The notes under the pieces were generated by a model. The model had not been told where the DNA came from and did no database searches. It was given only the letters and a program-made list of their open reading frames with translations. Positions 6,302 to 12,975 of a stretch of DNA of 14,483 nt are shown here, piece after piece. A program made the position numbers and the translations under genes. Each line of letters starts with the position of its first letter. Positions within the stretch are counted from its first letter, which is position 1. The DNA comes from Chloroflexi bacterium UBA6019. GTDB lineage: Bacteria; Chloroflexota; Dormibacteria; Dormibacterales; Dormibacteraceae. The stretch is from NCBI GenBank assembly GCA_002427995.1, contig DIZV01000077.1:1-14483 (forward strand), read 5' to 3'.

Positions 6302-7567
6302 TTACACCTTCATTGACTTCAGGACGCGCCGCATCACCGAGTTGACAGCGTCCTTTTCGTCCGCTTCGAGGCGCAGAGCGTGGTTCGCGAGCGCCATCGG
6401 ACCGATGTCGCGGGGGGAGTTCAAAAGGCCGGTGGTGTCGTTCAGGCCGCCCACGTCGGAGGGCTGGAGGAGCCGCACCTGGGGCTGGCGGGCGAAGGGG
6501 AGGCCCTCCGCCCAGGCGCCCCGTTCAAGCTCTTGGAGCACCTCCGGCAGGAGGCTTCCGCCGCCGCAGAGGTAGACGCCGGAGGGCAGCCGCTCCCCTC
6601 GCGAGAGCTCGTCGAGGCAGAGCACGAGGCCGCGGATCAGGACCTCGGCGTCGGTGCGCATCAGCCCGCCGATCCGCGCCTCCTCCTCGGGCGCGAGCAG
6701 GCCCTCGGAGTGGCGCAGCTTCTTGGCCTCGGCCTGCTCGACCGAGATGCCGAGGGCGGTCGAGATCCGGCGGGTGAAGGAGCGGCCGCCGAGGTTGAAC
6801 ATCCGCGTCCCCTCGATGCCGCCGTCGCGCATCAGGGCGACGTCGGTGGTGCCGCCACCGATGTCGACGAAGATGCCGCCCGCCTCGAGCACCTCGTCGA
6901 CAGCGCAGGCACGGGCGATCGCGTAGGGCTGGGCGACAGCGGCGACGAGCTCCAGGTCGAGCTCGACCACCACCGTCTCGATGGCGCTGATGTGGGTCAG
7001 CGGCGCGAAGGTGTTGAAGACTGTGATGTCGAGGTTGTGACCCTGGAAGCCGAGCGGGTTGGCGACCGGGTAGCCGTCGATCCGGACGGCGGTGATCGCG
7101 GAGTGGACGAGGCGGGCGTCGAGCTCGCCGTAGCTGCGCTCGAGCTCGAGCAGGTGCTGCGCCTCGCGCAGGGCGCGCTTTTGGAGCAGGTTCAGGAGGT
7201 TGCGGATCTCGCCCTCCCGGATCTTGCTGTCGGGCTTGGTCCGGGGGTAGGCGGCGGAGGAGCAGAAGCCCTTGACCAGCTCGCCGGCGACGCCGACGAC
7301 GGCCTGGCCGGGCGGCGGGTTGAAACCGGCCATGTCCTCCGCCGCCTCGAGGGCCCGGTTGGCCGAGCGGATGACCGACTCGATGTCGGCCACGGCGCCG
7401 CCGCTCATCGCGATCGGCTCCTGCGGCTCGCGGCCGACGCCCAGCACGCTGCCCTCCCGCCGGTCGCGGCGGATGACGAGTGCCTTCACCATGTCGGTGC
7501 CGATGTCGAGGGCCGTGAAGTGGCGGTAGTAGTCGTCCCGCCGCTTGACCAGCTTGAACTTGCCCAT
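6302..7567 (-). CDS. FtsA/PilM-like actin-fold ATPase
   Basis: 421-residue cytoplasmic actin/Hsp70-fold protein. The nucleotide-binding motifs are all present: phosphate 1 ALDIGTDMVKALV (19-31), phosphate 2 FVDIGGGTTDVALM (233-246) and adenosine motif YLCGGGSLLPEV (332-343). Between them, residues about 85-195 look like the SHS2 (1C) subdomain, including VVGVAGELVKG and the DGYPVANPLGFQG stretch typical of FtsA. The last 11 residues (VMRRVLKSMKV) are basic and amphipathic, like the membrane-targeting tail of FtsA. FtsA tethers FtsZ in division; PilM binds PilN in type IV pilus assembly. Its place, far from ftsQ/ftsZ and beside a membrane protein and a prepilin peptidase, fits a PilM-like role slightly better, but the sequence cannot decide. 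The ATG overlaps the alaS stop by one base (TAATG). Confidence 0.85.
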   Translation of the reverse strand: MGKFKLVKRRDDYYRHFTALDIGTDMVKALVIRRDRREGSVLGVGREPQEPIAMSGGAVADIESVIRSANRALEAAEDMAGFNPPPGQAVVGVAGELVKGFCSSAAYPRTKPDSKIREGEIRNLLNLLQKRALREAQHLLELERSYGELDARLVHSAITAVRIDGYPVANPLGFQGHNLDITVFNTFAPLTHISAIETVVVELDLELVAAVAQPYAIARACAVDEVLEAGGIFVDIGGGTTDVALMRDGGIEGTRMFNLGGRSFTRRISTALGISVEQAEAKKLRHSEGLLAPEEEARIGGLMRTDAEVLIRGLVLCLDELSRGERLPSGVYLCGGGSLLPEVLQELERGAWAEGLPFARQPQVRLLQPSDVGGLNDTTGLLNSPRDIGPMALANHALRLEADEKDAVNSVMRRVLKSMKV

Positions 7568-10038
7568 TACTGCAGCGATTTCTCCAGAGCTGTGAAAGCC
7601 TCCTCGGCGCTCCGAGCCAGCTTTCCCTGGGTGAGGTTGGGCGGCCCGCCGCCGGGTCCGAAGGCCTCCCGGATGATCTTGGCGTCAACCGCGGCCGCCG
7701 CGCTCTTGACGACGTAGGCGTCGGCGGAGGTGACCGCCACGACGCCCTCGCCCCCCTGCCGCTCGAGCATCCGGTCGGCGACCGCTCGGAGCTCGTCCAT
7801 GGTCTCAGCTTCGACGCTGGCCGTGGTGAGGGTCACCCGCGCCGGGCGGCGGCGCTCCTCCACCTCGCCGCCCTTGAGCTGGGCGCCGCGGAGCTGCTCC
7901 TCCAGCCTCTCGACCCGCTTCTGGGCCTCCCGGAGCCGCCGCTCGAGCTCGGTTCGCGACGTTGCCGCCTCCGCCTCGCGGCGCTCGAGCTCGTCCTCCG
8001 CCGCCTCGCCGGCGACCAGGTCGATCCGGCGGAGGCCGGCGCCGACGCTGCGCTCGGAGCGGACCAGGACCAGGCCGACGTCGGCCGAGCTGGGGACGTG
8101 GGTGCCCCCGCAGAGCTCGCACGTCCATTCTCCGAAGCAGACGACCCGGACCACCTCCCCGTACTTCTCGCCGAAGAGCGCCATCGCGCCCGAGGCGCGC
8201 GCCTCGGCCAGCGGCTTGAGGGTTTCCCCGAAGGGCAGCGCGGCCCTCACCTGCTGGTTGACGAGCCGGCCCACCCGGCGCAGCTCGTCGGGGGCGACGG
8301 CGCGGTTGAAGGAGAAGTCGAAGGTCGTGTGGTCGGGCCCGACGTAGGAGCCGCGCTGAACGGCGGTCTCGCCGAGCACGGTGCGGAGCGCCTTGTGGAG
8401 CAGGTGGGTGGCGGAATGGTGGCGGGCGGTCGCCTCCCGCCGGGCGTGGTCGATCTCGGCTCGAACCGCCTCGCCGGTTCGGAGCTGCCCCAATTCGACG
8501 GTACCGAGGTGGGCGATCACCTGGTCGGCCGGCCGCTGCGTGTCCTCGACTCGGAAGCGGCCCTCGGCCGCCAGCAGGTAACCGGTGTCGCCGACCTGGC
8601 CGCCGGACTCGGCGTAGAAGGGCGTGCGCTCGAGGAAGACCTCGACCTCCTCGCCCTCGGCCGCCGACTCGACCGGCCTGCCCTCGCGGTAGAGCGCGGT
8701 GATCACCGACTCCGCCTCGATCTCCCGGTAGCCGGTGAAGACCGAGCGGGGGAGCGCCTTGACATCGGGCCAGCGCTGGCCGGTCATCGTCCGCGAGCGC
8801 GTGCGCTGGCCCGCCATCGCCACCTCGAAGCCGGCGCCGTCGACCTCGAGGCCGCGCTCTGCCGCCAGCTCCCGGGTCAGGTCGATCGGGAAGCCGAAGG
8901 TGTCGTGGAGCTTGAACACCTCCTCTCCGGGCAGAACCTCGGGGTGGCGGGCGGCCAGGGTCTCGAACCGCTCCATGCCCTGGTCGACCGTCCGCAGGAA
9001 ACGGCCCGCCTCGTCGTCCACCGCCTGCCGGACCAGCGACTCGCGCTCGCGCAGCTCGGGGTAGGCGCCGCCCATCGCCAGGACCACGCTCGCGACGCCG
9101 TCCGCCAGCGGGCGGCGGAGCTTGAGCCGGCGGGCGTGGAGGGCGGCGCGCCGGATCAGCCGGCGGAGGACGTAACCGCGGCCCTCGGTACCCGGCAGCA
9201 CGCCATCGGCGATGAGGAAGGTCATCCCCCGCAGATGGTCGGCGATCAACCGCTCGGAACGTTCCAGGCGGACCTCGGCGTGGTCCTGGACGAAGCCGAT
9301 CAGCGGCGCGAAGAGGTCGATCTCGTAGATGCCGCCGACGCCCTGGAGGATCGCGGCGATGCGATCGAGGCCCATCCCGGTGTCGATCCCGGGCCGGGGC
9401 AGCGGCGGCAGCGAGCCATCCCGCTGCCGGTCGAACTGCATGAAGACGAGGTTCCAGAACTCGAGGAAGCGCTCGCAATGGTCGGGCCGGCAGTCCGGCT
9501 GCCCGCAGCCGACCTCGGCCCCCCGGTCCCACCAGAGCTCGGAGTCCGGCCCGCAGGGACCCGTCTCGCCCGCCGCCCACCAGTTCTCCTCGTTCCGGTA
9601 GACCCACTCCGGGTTGACGTCGGTGAGGCTCTTCCAGAGCCCGTCGGCCTCGTCGTCGGTCGGGTGGATGGTGACCCGGAGCCGGTCCTTGGGCAGCCTG
9701 AAGACGTCGGTGACGAGCTCCCAGGCGAGCGGGATGGCCCCCTCCTTGAAGTAGTCGCCGGTCGGCGCGAAGTTGCCCAGCATCTCGAAGAACGTCGTGT
9801 GGCGATCGTCTCCGACCTCCTCGATGTCAGCCGTCCGGAAGGACTTCTGGCAGGAGGTCAGCCGGGGCGCGGGCGGCCGGCTCACGCCCTGGAAATAGGG
9901 CTTGAGCGGCTGCATGCCGGCCGAGATCAAGAGTGTCGTCGGGTCCCGCTCCGGTATCAGGGGGGCGCTGGGCAGGACGAGGTGATCGCGGCTGGCAAAG
10001 AACTCGAGAAAACGCGTTCTGGTTTCGTTCCCGGTCAT
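7567..10038 (-). CDS. alaS: Alanine--tRNA ligase
   Basis: Class II synthetase that charges tRNA-Ala and hydrolyses mischarged Ser/Gly-tRNA. The 823 residues cover the whole architecture. The aminoacylation core has SCQKSFRTADIEEVGDDRH (62-80), FFEMLGNFAPTGDYFKE (83-99) and motif 3 GIDTGMGLDRIAAIL (217-231). The editing domain has HHSATH (zinc ligands H541 and H545) and CELCGGTHV (C643, H647). A coiled-coil linker (about 683-722) is followed by the C-Ala domain with FGPGGGPPNLTQGKL (793-807). A small cysteine-rich insertion lies at 178-188 (C178, C183, C188). ATG at 10038 matches the family N-terminus (MTGNETR); GTG at 10053, preceded by AAAGG at a good distance, would add five residues. The frame remains open further upstream only because of antisense bias. 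Confidence 0.98.
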   Translation of the reverse strand: MTGNETRTRFLEFFASRDHLVLPSAPLIPERDPTTLLISAGMQPLKPYFQGVSRPPAPRLTSCQKSFRTADIEEVGDDRHTTFFEMLGNFAPTGDYFKEGAIPLAWELVTDVFRLPKDRLRVTIHPTDDEADGLWKSLTDVNPEWVYRNEENWWAAGETGPCGPDSELWWDRGAEVGCGQPDCRPDHCERFLEFWNLVFMQFDRQRDGSLPPLPRPGIDTGMGLDRIAAILQGVGGIYEIDLFAPLIGFVQDHAEVRLERSERLIADHLRGMTFLIADGVLPGTEGRGYVLRRLIRRAALHARRLKLRRPLADGVASVVLAMGGAYPELRERESLVRQAVDDEAGRFLRTVDQGMERFETLAARHPEVLPGEEVFKLHDTFGFPIDLTRELAAERGLEVDGAGFEVAMAGQRTRSRTMTGQRWPDVKALPRSVFTGYREIEAESVITALYREGRPVESAAEGEEVEVFLERTPFYAESGGQVGDTGYLLAAEGRFRVEDTQRPADQVIAHLGTVELGQLRTGEAVRAEIDHARREATARHHSATHLLHKALRTVLGETAVQRGSYVGPDHTTFDFSFNRAVAPDELRRVGRLVNQQVRAALPFGETLKPLAEARASGAMALFGEKYGEVVRVVCFGEWTCELCGGTHVPSSADVGLVLVRSERSVGAGLRRIDLVAGEAAEDELERREAEAATSRTELERRLREAQKRVERLEEQLRGAQLKGGEVEERRRPARVTLTTASVEAETMDELRAVADRMLERQGGEGVVAVTSADAYVVKSAAAAVDAKIIREAFGPGGGPPNLTQGKLARSAEEAFTALEKSLQ

Positions 10039-10042
10039 GCCG

Positions 10043-10055
10043 TGGTGCGCCACCA
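10043..10055. promoter_or_regulatory. Short inverted repeat between divergent alaS and hydrolase genes
   Basis: A perfect 5-bp dyad (TGGTG-CGC-CACCA) lies in the 35-bp gap between the alaS ATG and the hydrolase ATG. It could be an operator half-site pair, or a weak hairpin in the alaS leader. The arms are short and could be chance. If alaS starts at GTG 10053 most of the repeat would be coding. Confidence 0.2.
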
Positions 10056-10073
10056 GTTTACCTTTACGCGGAA

Positions 10074-11018
10074 ATGGCCCCCCTGCTCCGGGTTCTGACG
10101 CAGAACCTCTACCTCGGGGCGAGCCTCTACCCGGTCTTCCTCGCCCGCGACCGCGCCGAGCTGCAGGCCGCCGCCGAGCGCGCCGTCGTCGAGCTGGAGG
10201 AGTCGGACCCGCGCGGTCGCTGCGGCGCCGTGGCGGCTCTGATCGAGCTCGCCCGCCCCGACATCGTCGCGCTCCAGGAGGCCGCCGTCTGGCGGGAGGG
10301 CGACCGCGTCCGGGCCGACCTCGCCGCCCTGGTCCTCCAGGCGCTGGACGGCCGCTACCAGCTCGCGGGCCGCTGGTCAGCCGCCCGGGCGGCGCTGCCA
10401 CCCGAGCTCGGAGGCCGCTCGGTCGAGCTCGGCAACGCCGTCCTCGTCCGCCGCGGCCTGGCGGTGGAGTCCTCGAGCGGGGAGTACCGGAGCCGCCTGA
10501 CGCTCCCCCACCCCCTGCTCGGCGAGGTCCACCTCCGGCGGGGTTGGGTCGCCGTCGACGGCGAGCTCGAGGGACGGCCGTTCCGGTTGGTCGACACCCA
10601 CCTCGAGGCAACCGAGCCGGTGCTTCCCGCCGCGGTCGCCGTCCAGCTGGCGCAGGCGGAGGAGCTGGCGGCCGGGCCGGCGGCGGTCGCGCCGGTGATC
10701 GTGGTCGGCGACCTGAACTCGGACGACGCGGCCCGCGGCGTCAACCGGACCGAGAGCCGCAACAACCTGGTCCGGGCCGGCTTCACGGATGCCTGGACGG
10801 CGCTCCGGCCGGGCGAGCCGGGCCTCACCTGGCGCCTCGGCGACGAGATCGCGCGGGAGGACGCGGAACTCGGCGCCCGCCTCGACCTGGTCCTCACCCG
10901 GGGCGCGGTGCGCGCCCTCGAGATCGAGCGCCTCGGCCAGGACCCCTCCGCCCGGACGCCCTCCGGCCGCTGGCCGTCGGACCACCTGGCGCTGGCGGCG
11001 ACGGTGGAGCTCGGCTAG
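10074..11018 (+). CDS. Endonuclease/exonuclease/phosphatase (EEP) superfamily hydrolase
   Basis: The only plus-strand gene; 314 residues with a complete set of EEP metal and catalytic motifs: TQNLYLG (N11), IVALQEA (E69), VDTHLEA (D175, H177), VVGDLNS (D213, N215), ARLDLVL (D271) and SDHLAL (D303, H304). The superfamily cleaves phosphodiester or phosphomonoester bonds in DNA, RNA, inositol phosphates or sphingomyelin, so the substrate cannot be named from sequence. No signal peptide or membrane segment is seen, so it is probably cytoplasmic. An insertion between about 70 and 150 without strong motifs may set specificity. ATG at 10074 sits directly before the first motif strand; the GCGGAA before it is a weak ribosome site at short spacing. 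It diverges from alaS over 35 bp and converges with the sigma-factor gene, sharing a stop-codon CTAG. Confidence 0.87.
   Translation: MAPLLRVLTQNLYLGASLYPVFLARDRAELQAAAERAVVELEESDPRGRCGAVAALIELARPDIVALQEAAVWREGDRVRADLAALVLQALDGRYQLAGRWSAARAALPPELGGRSVELGNAVLVRRGLAVESSSGEYRSRLTLPHPLLGEVHLRRGWVAVDGELEGRPFRLVDTHLEATEPVLPAAVAVQLAQAEELAAGPAAVAPVIVVGDLNSDDAARGVNRTESRNNLVRAGFTDAWTALRPGEPGLTWRLGDEIAREDAELGARLDLVLTRGAVRALEIERLGQDPSARTPSGRWPSDHLALAATVELG
11015..11018. other. Convergent stop codons sharing one CTAG
   Basis: The plus-strand hydrolase ends with TAG at 11016-11018 and the minus-strand sigma gene ends with TAG at 11017-11015. The tetranucleotide CTAG serves both. There is no intergenic space for a conventional intrinsic terminator between the two genes. 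Confidence 0.95.
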
Positions 11019-11794
11019 GGCTCGGTCTCCTGGGGGACCACCTCGCGGAGGTGGTCGAGAGCCGCTCGCTGGAGCCGGGACACGTGCATCTGGGAGATGC
11101 CCAGCTTCTTGGCGATCTCCGATTGCGACATCTCGTCGTAGAACCGCATCGCCATGATCGACCGCTCGCGGGGAGTCAAGTGCGCCATGGCGCGGCGCAG
11201 CACATCGCGCATCTCGACCCGCTCCAGGTTGGGGTCGGCGTTGCCGATCGACTCGAAGAGCGAGCGGCCGTCGTCGCCGTCCGAGCCGATGGTGGCGTTG
11301 AGCGACATCGGCGCGTGGGCGGGGCTCATCTCCATCGCCTCCAGCACCTCCTCCTCGGAGACCTTCAGCCGCTCGGCGATCTCCGCCACCCGGGGGGTCC
11401 GGCCGAGCTCCTTCTTGAGGTCCTCGTTCATCCGGACGACCTGCTGGTAGAGCTCCTGGAGCCGGCGCGGGAAGCGGATCGCCCAGCCCTTGTCGCGGAA
11501 GTAGCGCTTGATCTCGCCCGTGACCGTCGGCGTGGCGAAGGTGGTGAACTCGTTGCCGAGCTCGGGATCGAACCGCTCGATCGCCTTGATCAGGCCCAGG
11601 AAGCCGACCTGGACGATGTCGTCGAGCGGCTCGCCGCGGTTCATGAATTTGCGCGCGAGGAAGTAGACGAGGCTCCGATAGCCCTCCACCAGCCGTTCCC
11701 GGATCCGATCCCTGGTCGCCGGGTCGGTGGTGGCCCGGTACTCGCGGTGAAGCCGCCGGAGCTCCTCCCGCGGAATCTCTGGCCGGCTACCCAA
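11015..11794 (-). CDS. RNA polymerase sigma factor of the SigB/SigF/SigG (stress/sporulation) family
   Basis: 259-residue group 3 sigma-70 factor. Region 2 spans about 38-107 (LVYFLARKF, DDIVQVGFLGLIKAIERFDP, FTTFATPTVTGEIKRYFRDKGW). Region 3 spans about 113-190 (RTPRVAEIAERLKVSEEEV). Region 4 spans 204-251 with LTPRERSIMAMRFYDEMSQSEI and the helix-turn-helix GISQMHVSRLQRAALDHLR. This pattern is that of general-stress sigma-B and sporulation sigma-F proteins, which recognise GTTT/GGGTAT-type promoters. The TTG start at 11794 is preceded directly by an in-frame stop, so it is the earliest possible start. It overlaps the end of the RsbW-like gene by 8 bases. That arrangement, a weak TTG codon coupled to the anti-sigma gene, is what one expects if the anti-sigma factor must be in excess. 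No anti-anti-sigma (STAS) gene lies in the window. Confidence 0.95.
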   Translation of the reverse strand: MGSRPEIPREELRRLHREYRATTDPATRDRIRERLVEGYRSLVYFLARKFMNRGEPLDDIVQVGFLGLIKAIERFDPELGNEFTTFATPTVTGEIKRYFRDKGWAIRFPRRLQELYQQVVRMNEDLKKELGRTPRVAEIAERLKVSEEEVLEAMEMSPAHAPMSLNATIGSDGDDGRSLFESIGNADPNLERVEMRDVLRRAMAHLTPRERSIMAMRFYDEMSQSEIAKKLGISQMHVSRLQRAALDHLREVVPQETEP

Positions 11795-12221
11795 TCAGGT
11801 ACTTGACGAGCTTGAAGCGGACCCGGTTCGGGCCGAAGGCGGGCCGGAAGTCGTCGACGAAGCAGCGGATCATCTCGTTCGCGATCCGATCGAGGGCTTC
11901 GTCGTGGGCGACCACGCGATGCTTGGGCCGCTCGGCGAGCTGGGTCGCCCGGGGCTGCACCGCCTGCACCTCGACCTCGAGCCCGCGGTCGGTGGACCAG
12001 AAGGTGAGCTTGAGCGTCGCCTCGTCGCCCCACGCCTCTCGGCCGGCGACGATGGCGCTGTCACAGGCCTGGGCGACGGCGATGTTGAGCTCGTCGATGT
12101 CCTCCAGGCTGAAGCCGACCATGCTTCCCAGGGACGAGGCCGTGCGCTTGGCGGTGGAGATCATCTCCGGCCGGGCGAGCAGTTTCAGCTCGGCCAATGG
12201 CTTGCGGGTCGGGTCCTTCAT
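11787..12221 (-). CDS. RsbW-like anti-sigma factor with degenerate ATP-binding motifs
   Basis: 144-residue protein directly upstream of, and overlapping, the sigma gene. The order of elements follows SpoIIAB/RsbW: an N-terminal strand (AELKLLARPEM), a helix (ISTAKRTASSLGSMVGF), LEDIDELNIAVAQACDSAI as the N-box helix (39-57), then strands and a C-terminal VRFKLVKYLIG. In active family members the N-box reads E-A-x-x-N-A-I, where the glutamate is the general base and the asparagine binds magnesium. Here these are Q51 and S55, and no clear D-x-G-x-G box follows. Inference: it may hold the sigma factor without acting as a protein kinase. The ATG at 12221 has AGGGA nine bases upstream. The assignment as an anti-sigma factor rests on fold pattern plus position. 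Confidence 0.8.
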   Translation of the reverse strand: MKDPTRKPLAELKLLARPEMISTAKRTASSLGSMVGFSLEDIDELNIAVAQACDSAIVAGREAWGDEATLKLTFWSTDRGLEVEVQAVQPRATQLAERPKHRVVAHDEALDRIANEMIRCFVDDFRPAFGPNRVRFKLVKYLIG

Positions 12222-12234
12222 GGGCTGGAGTCCC

Positions 12235-12573
12235 TCAGGCCTCCGGCGTTCCGTTGCCGGTGAGGTCGGTGACGCCCGCGGACCGGGTCTCCAGCTCCTG
12301 GCGCCGGCGCCGCGCCGCGGCCACCCCGTCGCGGACCGCCCGTCCGACCGGGTGCTCCGGATCCTTGACGGCGGTGCGCGCCCGGTCGGCATAGGCGCGG
12401 GCCTTGCCGCCGAGGTCACCCGAGCCGGTCAGCTCGATGGTTCGCGTCCGCAGGCTGTCGACCTGGTCACGGCCGGGACCGGCCGCCAGGTAGGCGCCCG
12501 CGGCAAGGCCGATGAGCCCACCGAGGAAGAACCCCCAACCGAAGCCGCCGCCTTCCTCTTGCTCTTTCGCCAT
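12235..12573 (-). CDS. YtxH-like glycine-rich small membrane protein
   Basis: 112-residue protein. It begins with a short charged stretch (MAKEQEEGGG), then a glycine-rich membrane segment at about 12-32 (FFLGGLIGLAAGAYLAAGPG), then a basic, alanine/arginine-rich, probably helical cytoplasmic tail. This is the standard shape of YtxH-family proteins, although homology is hard to prove at such low complexity. In Bacillus, ytxG (DUF948) and ytxH are adjacent general-stress genes. The same pairing is seen here directly upstream of a sigma-B/F-type regulator. The ATG at 12573 has a strong GGAAGGAG ribosome site 11 bases upstream, within the end of the previous gene. The stop lies 13 bases before the RsbW-like start. 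Confidence 0.65.
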   Translation of the reverse strand: MAKEQEEGGGFGWGFFLGGLIGLAAGAYLAAGPGRDQVDSLRTRTIELTGSGDLGGKARAYADRARTAVKDPEHPVGRAVRDGVAAARRRRQELETRSAGVTDLTGNGTPEA

Positions 12574-12579
12574 TTCGGT

Positions 12580-12933
12580 TCAGTCTCCTTCCAGCAATGA
12601 CCGCCACAGGGTGGCGGCGCCAACCCTGACGCCGTGGGCGGCAGCGGCCGCCGTGTTCGCCGGTCCGCGCAGGCTCTTCCGCACCCTGCCGCCCATCTCC
12701 GCCGCGCCCGATCCGACCGTGCGCAGCCCGACATTGACGCCCGCCGTGATGTCGTTGACGTTGCCGAGGCTCTGGCGCACCTCCGGCAACGTCTCTCGCA
12801 TCTCCTCGGTGGTTGTCACGACCAACTCCTCGACCGCGGTCAATGTCCTCGTCAGCCGGTAGAGCACCCAGGCCAGGAAGACGGCCAGGACGAGTGCCAG
12901 GATTCCGAGGGCGAACAACGGGAAGTTCTGCAA
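12580..12933 (-). CDS. DUF948 / YtxG-like membrane-anchored protein
   Basis: 117 residues: an N-terminal membrane helix at about 5-25 (FALGILALVLAVFLAWVLY), then a helical region with the DUF948-like heptad pattern (LTAVEELVVTTTEEMRETLPEVRQSLGNVNDIT), then a glycine/alanine-rich tail. Function unknown; DUF948 proteins are membrane-anchored and often next to YtxH-like genes, as here. The TTG start at 12933 is supported by a GGAGGT ribosome site 10 bases upstream and by the hydrophobic segment starting right after it. No ATG or GTG in frame would keep the anchor. Confidence 0.68.
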   Translation of the reverse strand: MQNFPLFALGILALVLAVFLAWVLYRLTRTLTAVEELVVTTTEEMRETLPEVRQSLGNVNDITAGVNVGLRTVGSGAAEMGGRVRKSLRGPANTAAAAAHGVRVGAATLWRSLLEGD

Positions 12934-12943
12934 GTCGTTGAAT

Positions 12944-12949
12944 ACCTCC
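12944..12949 (-). promoter_or_regulatory. Ribosome binding site GGAGGT for the DUF948 gene
   Basis: GGAGGT on the minus strand ends 10 bases before the TTG at 12933 and decides that start. It overlaps a possible sigma-B-like -10 element (AGGTAT, 12947-12942), so only one of the two readings can be functional for this gene. Confidence 0.65.
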
Positions 12950-12975
12950 GAACGGGCGATGCGAAACCTTGCCGG

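Noticed and set aside
8098..10098. Long plus-strand open frame opposite alaS
   Set aside because: It is antisense to a complete, motif-verified alaS. At this GC content antisense frames stay open by codon bias, and the translation shows no domain or natural composition.
10039..10611. Upstream extension of the alaS frame by about 190 codons
   Set aside because: The extension is arginine/proline/glycine-rich antisense of the hydrolase gene, and the family N-terminus begins at ATG 10038.
11019..11806. Plus-strand open frame opposite the sigma-factor gene
   Set aside because: The minus strand holds a full sigma-70 protein with regions 2 and 4; the plus frame has no recognisable domain.
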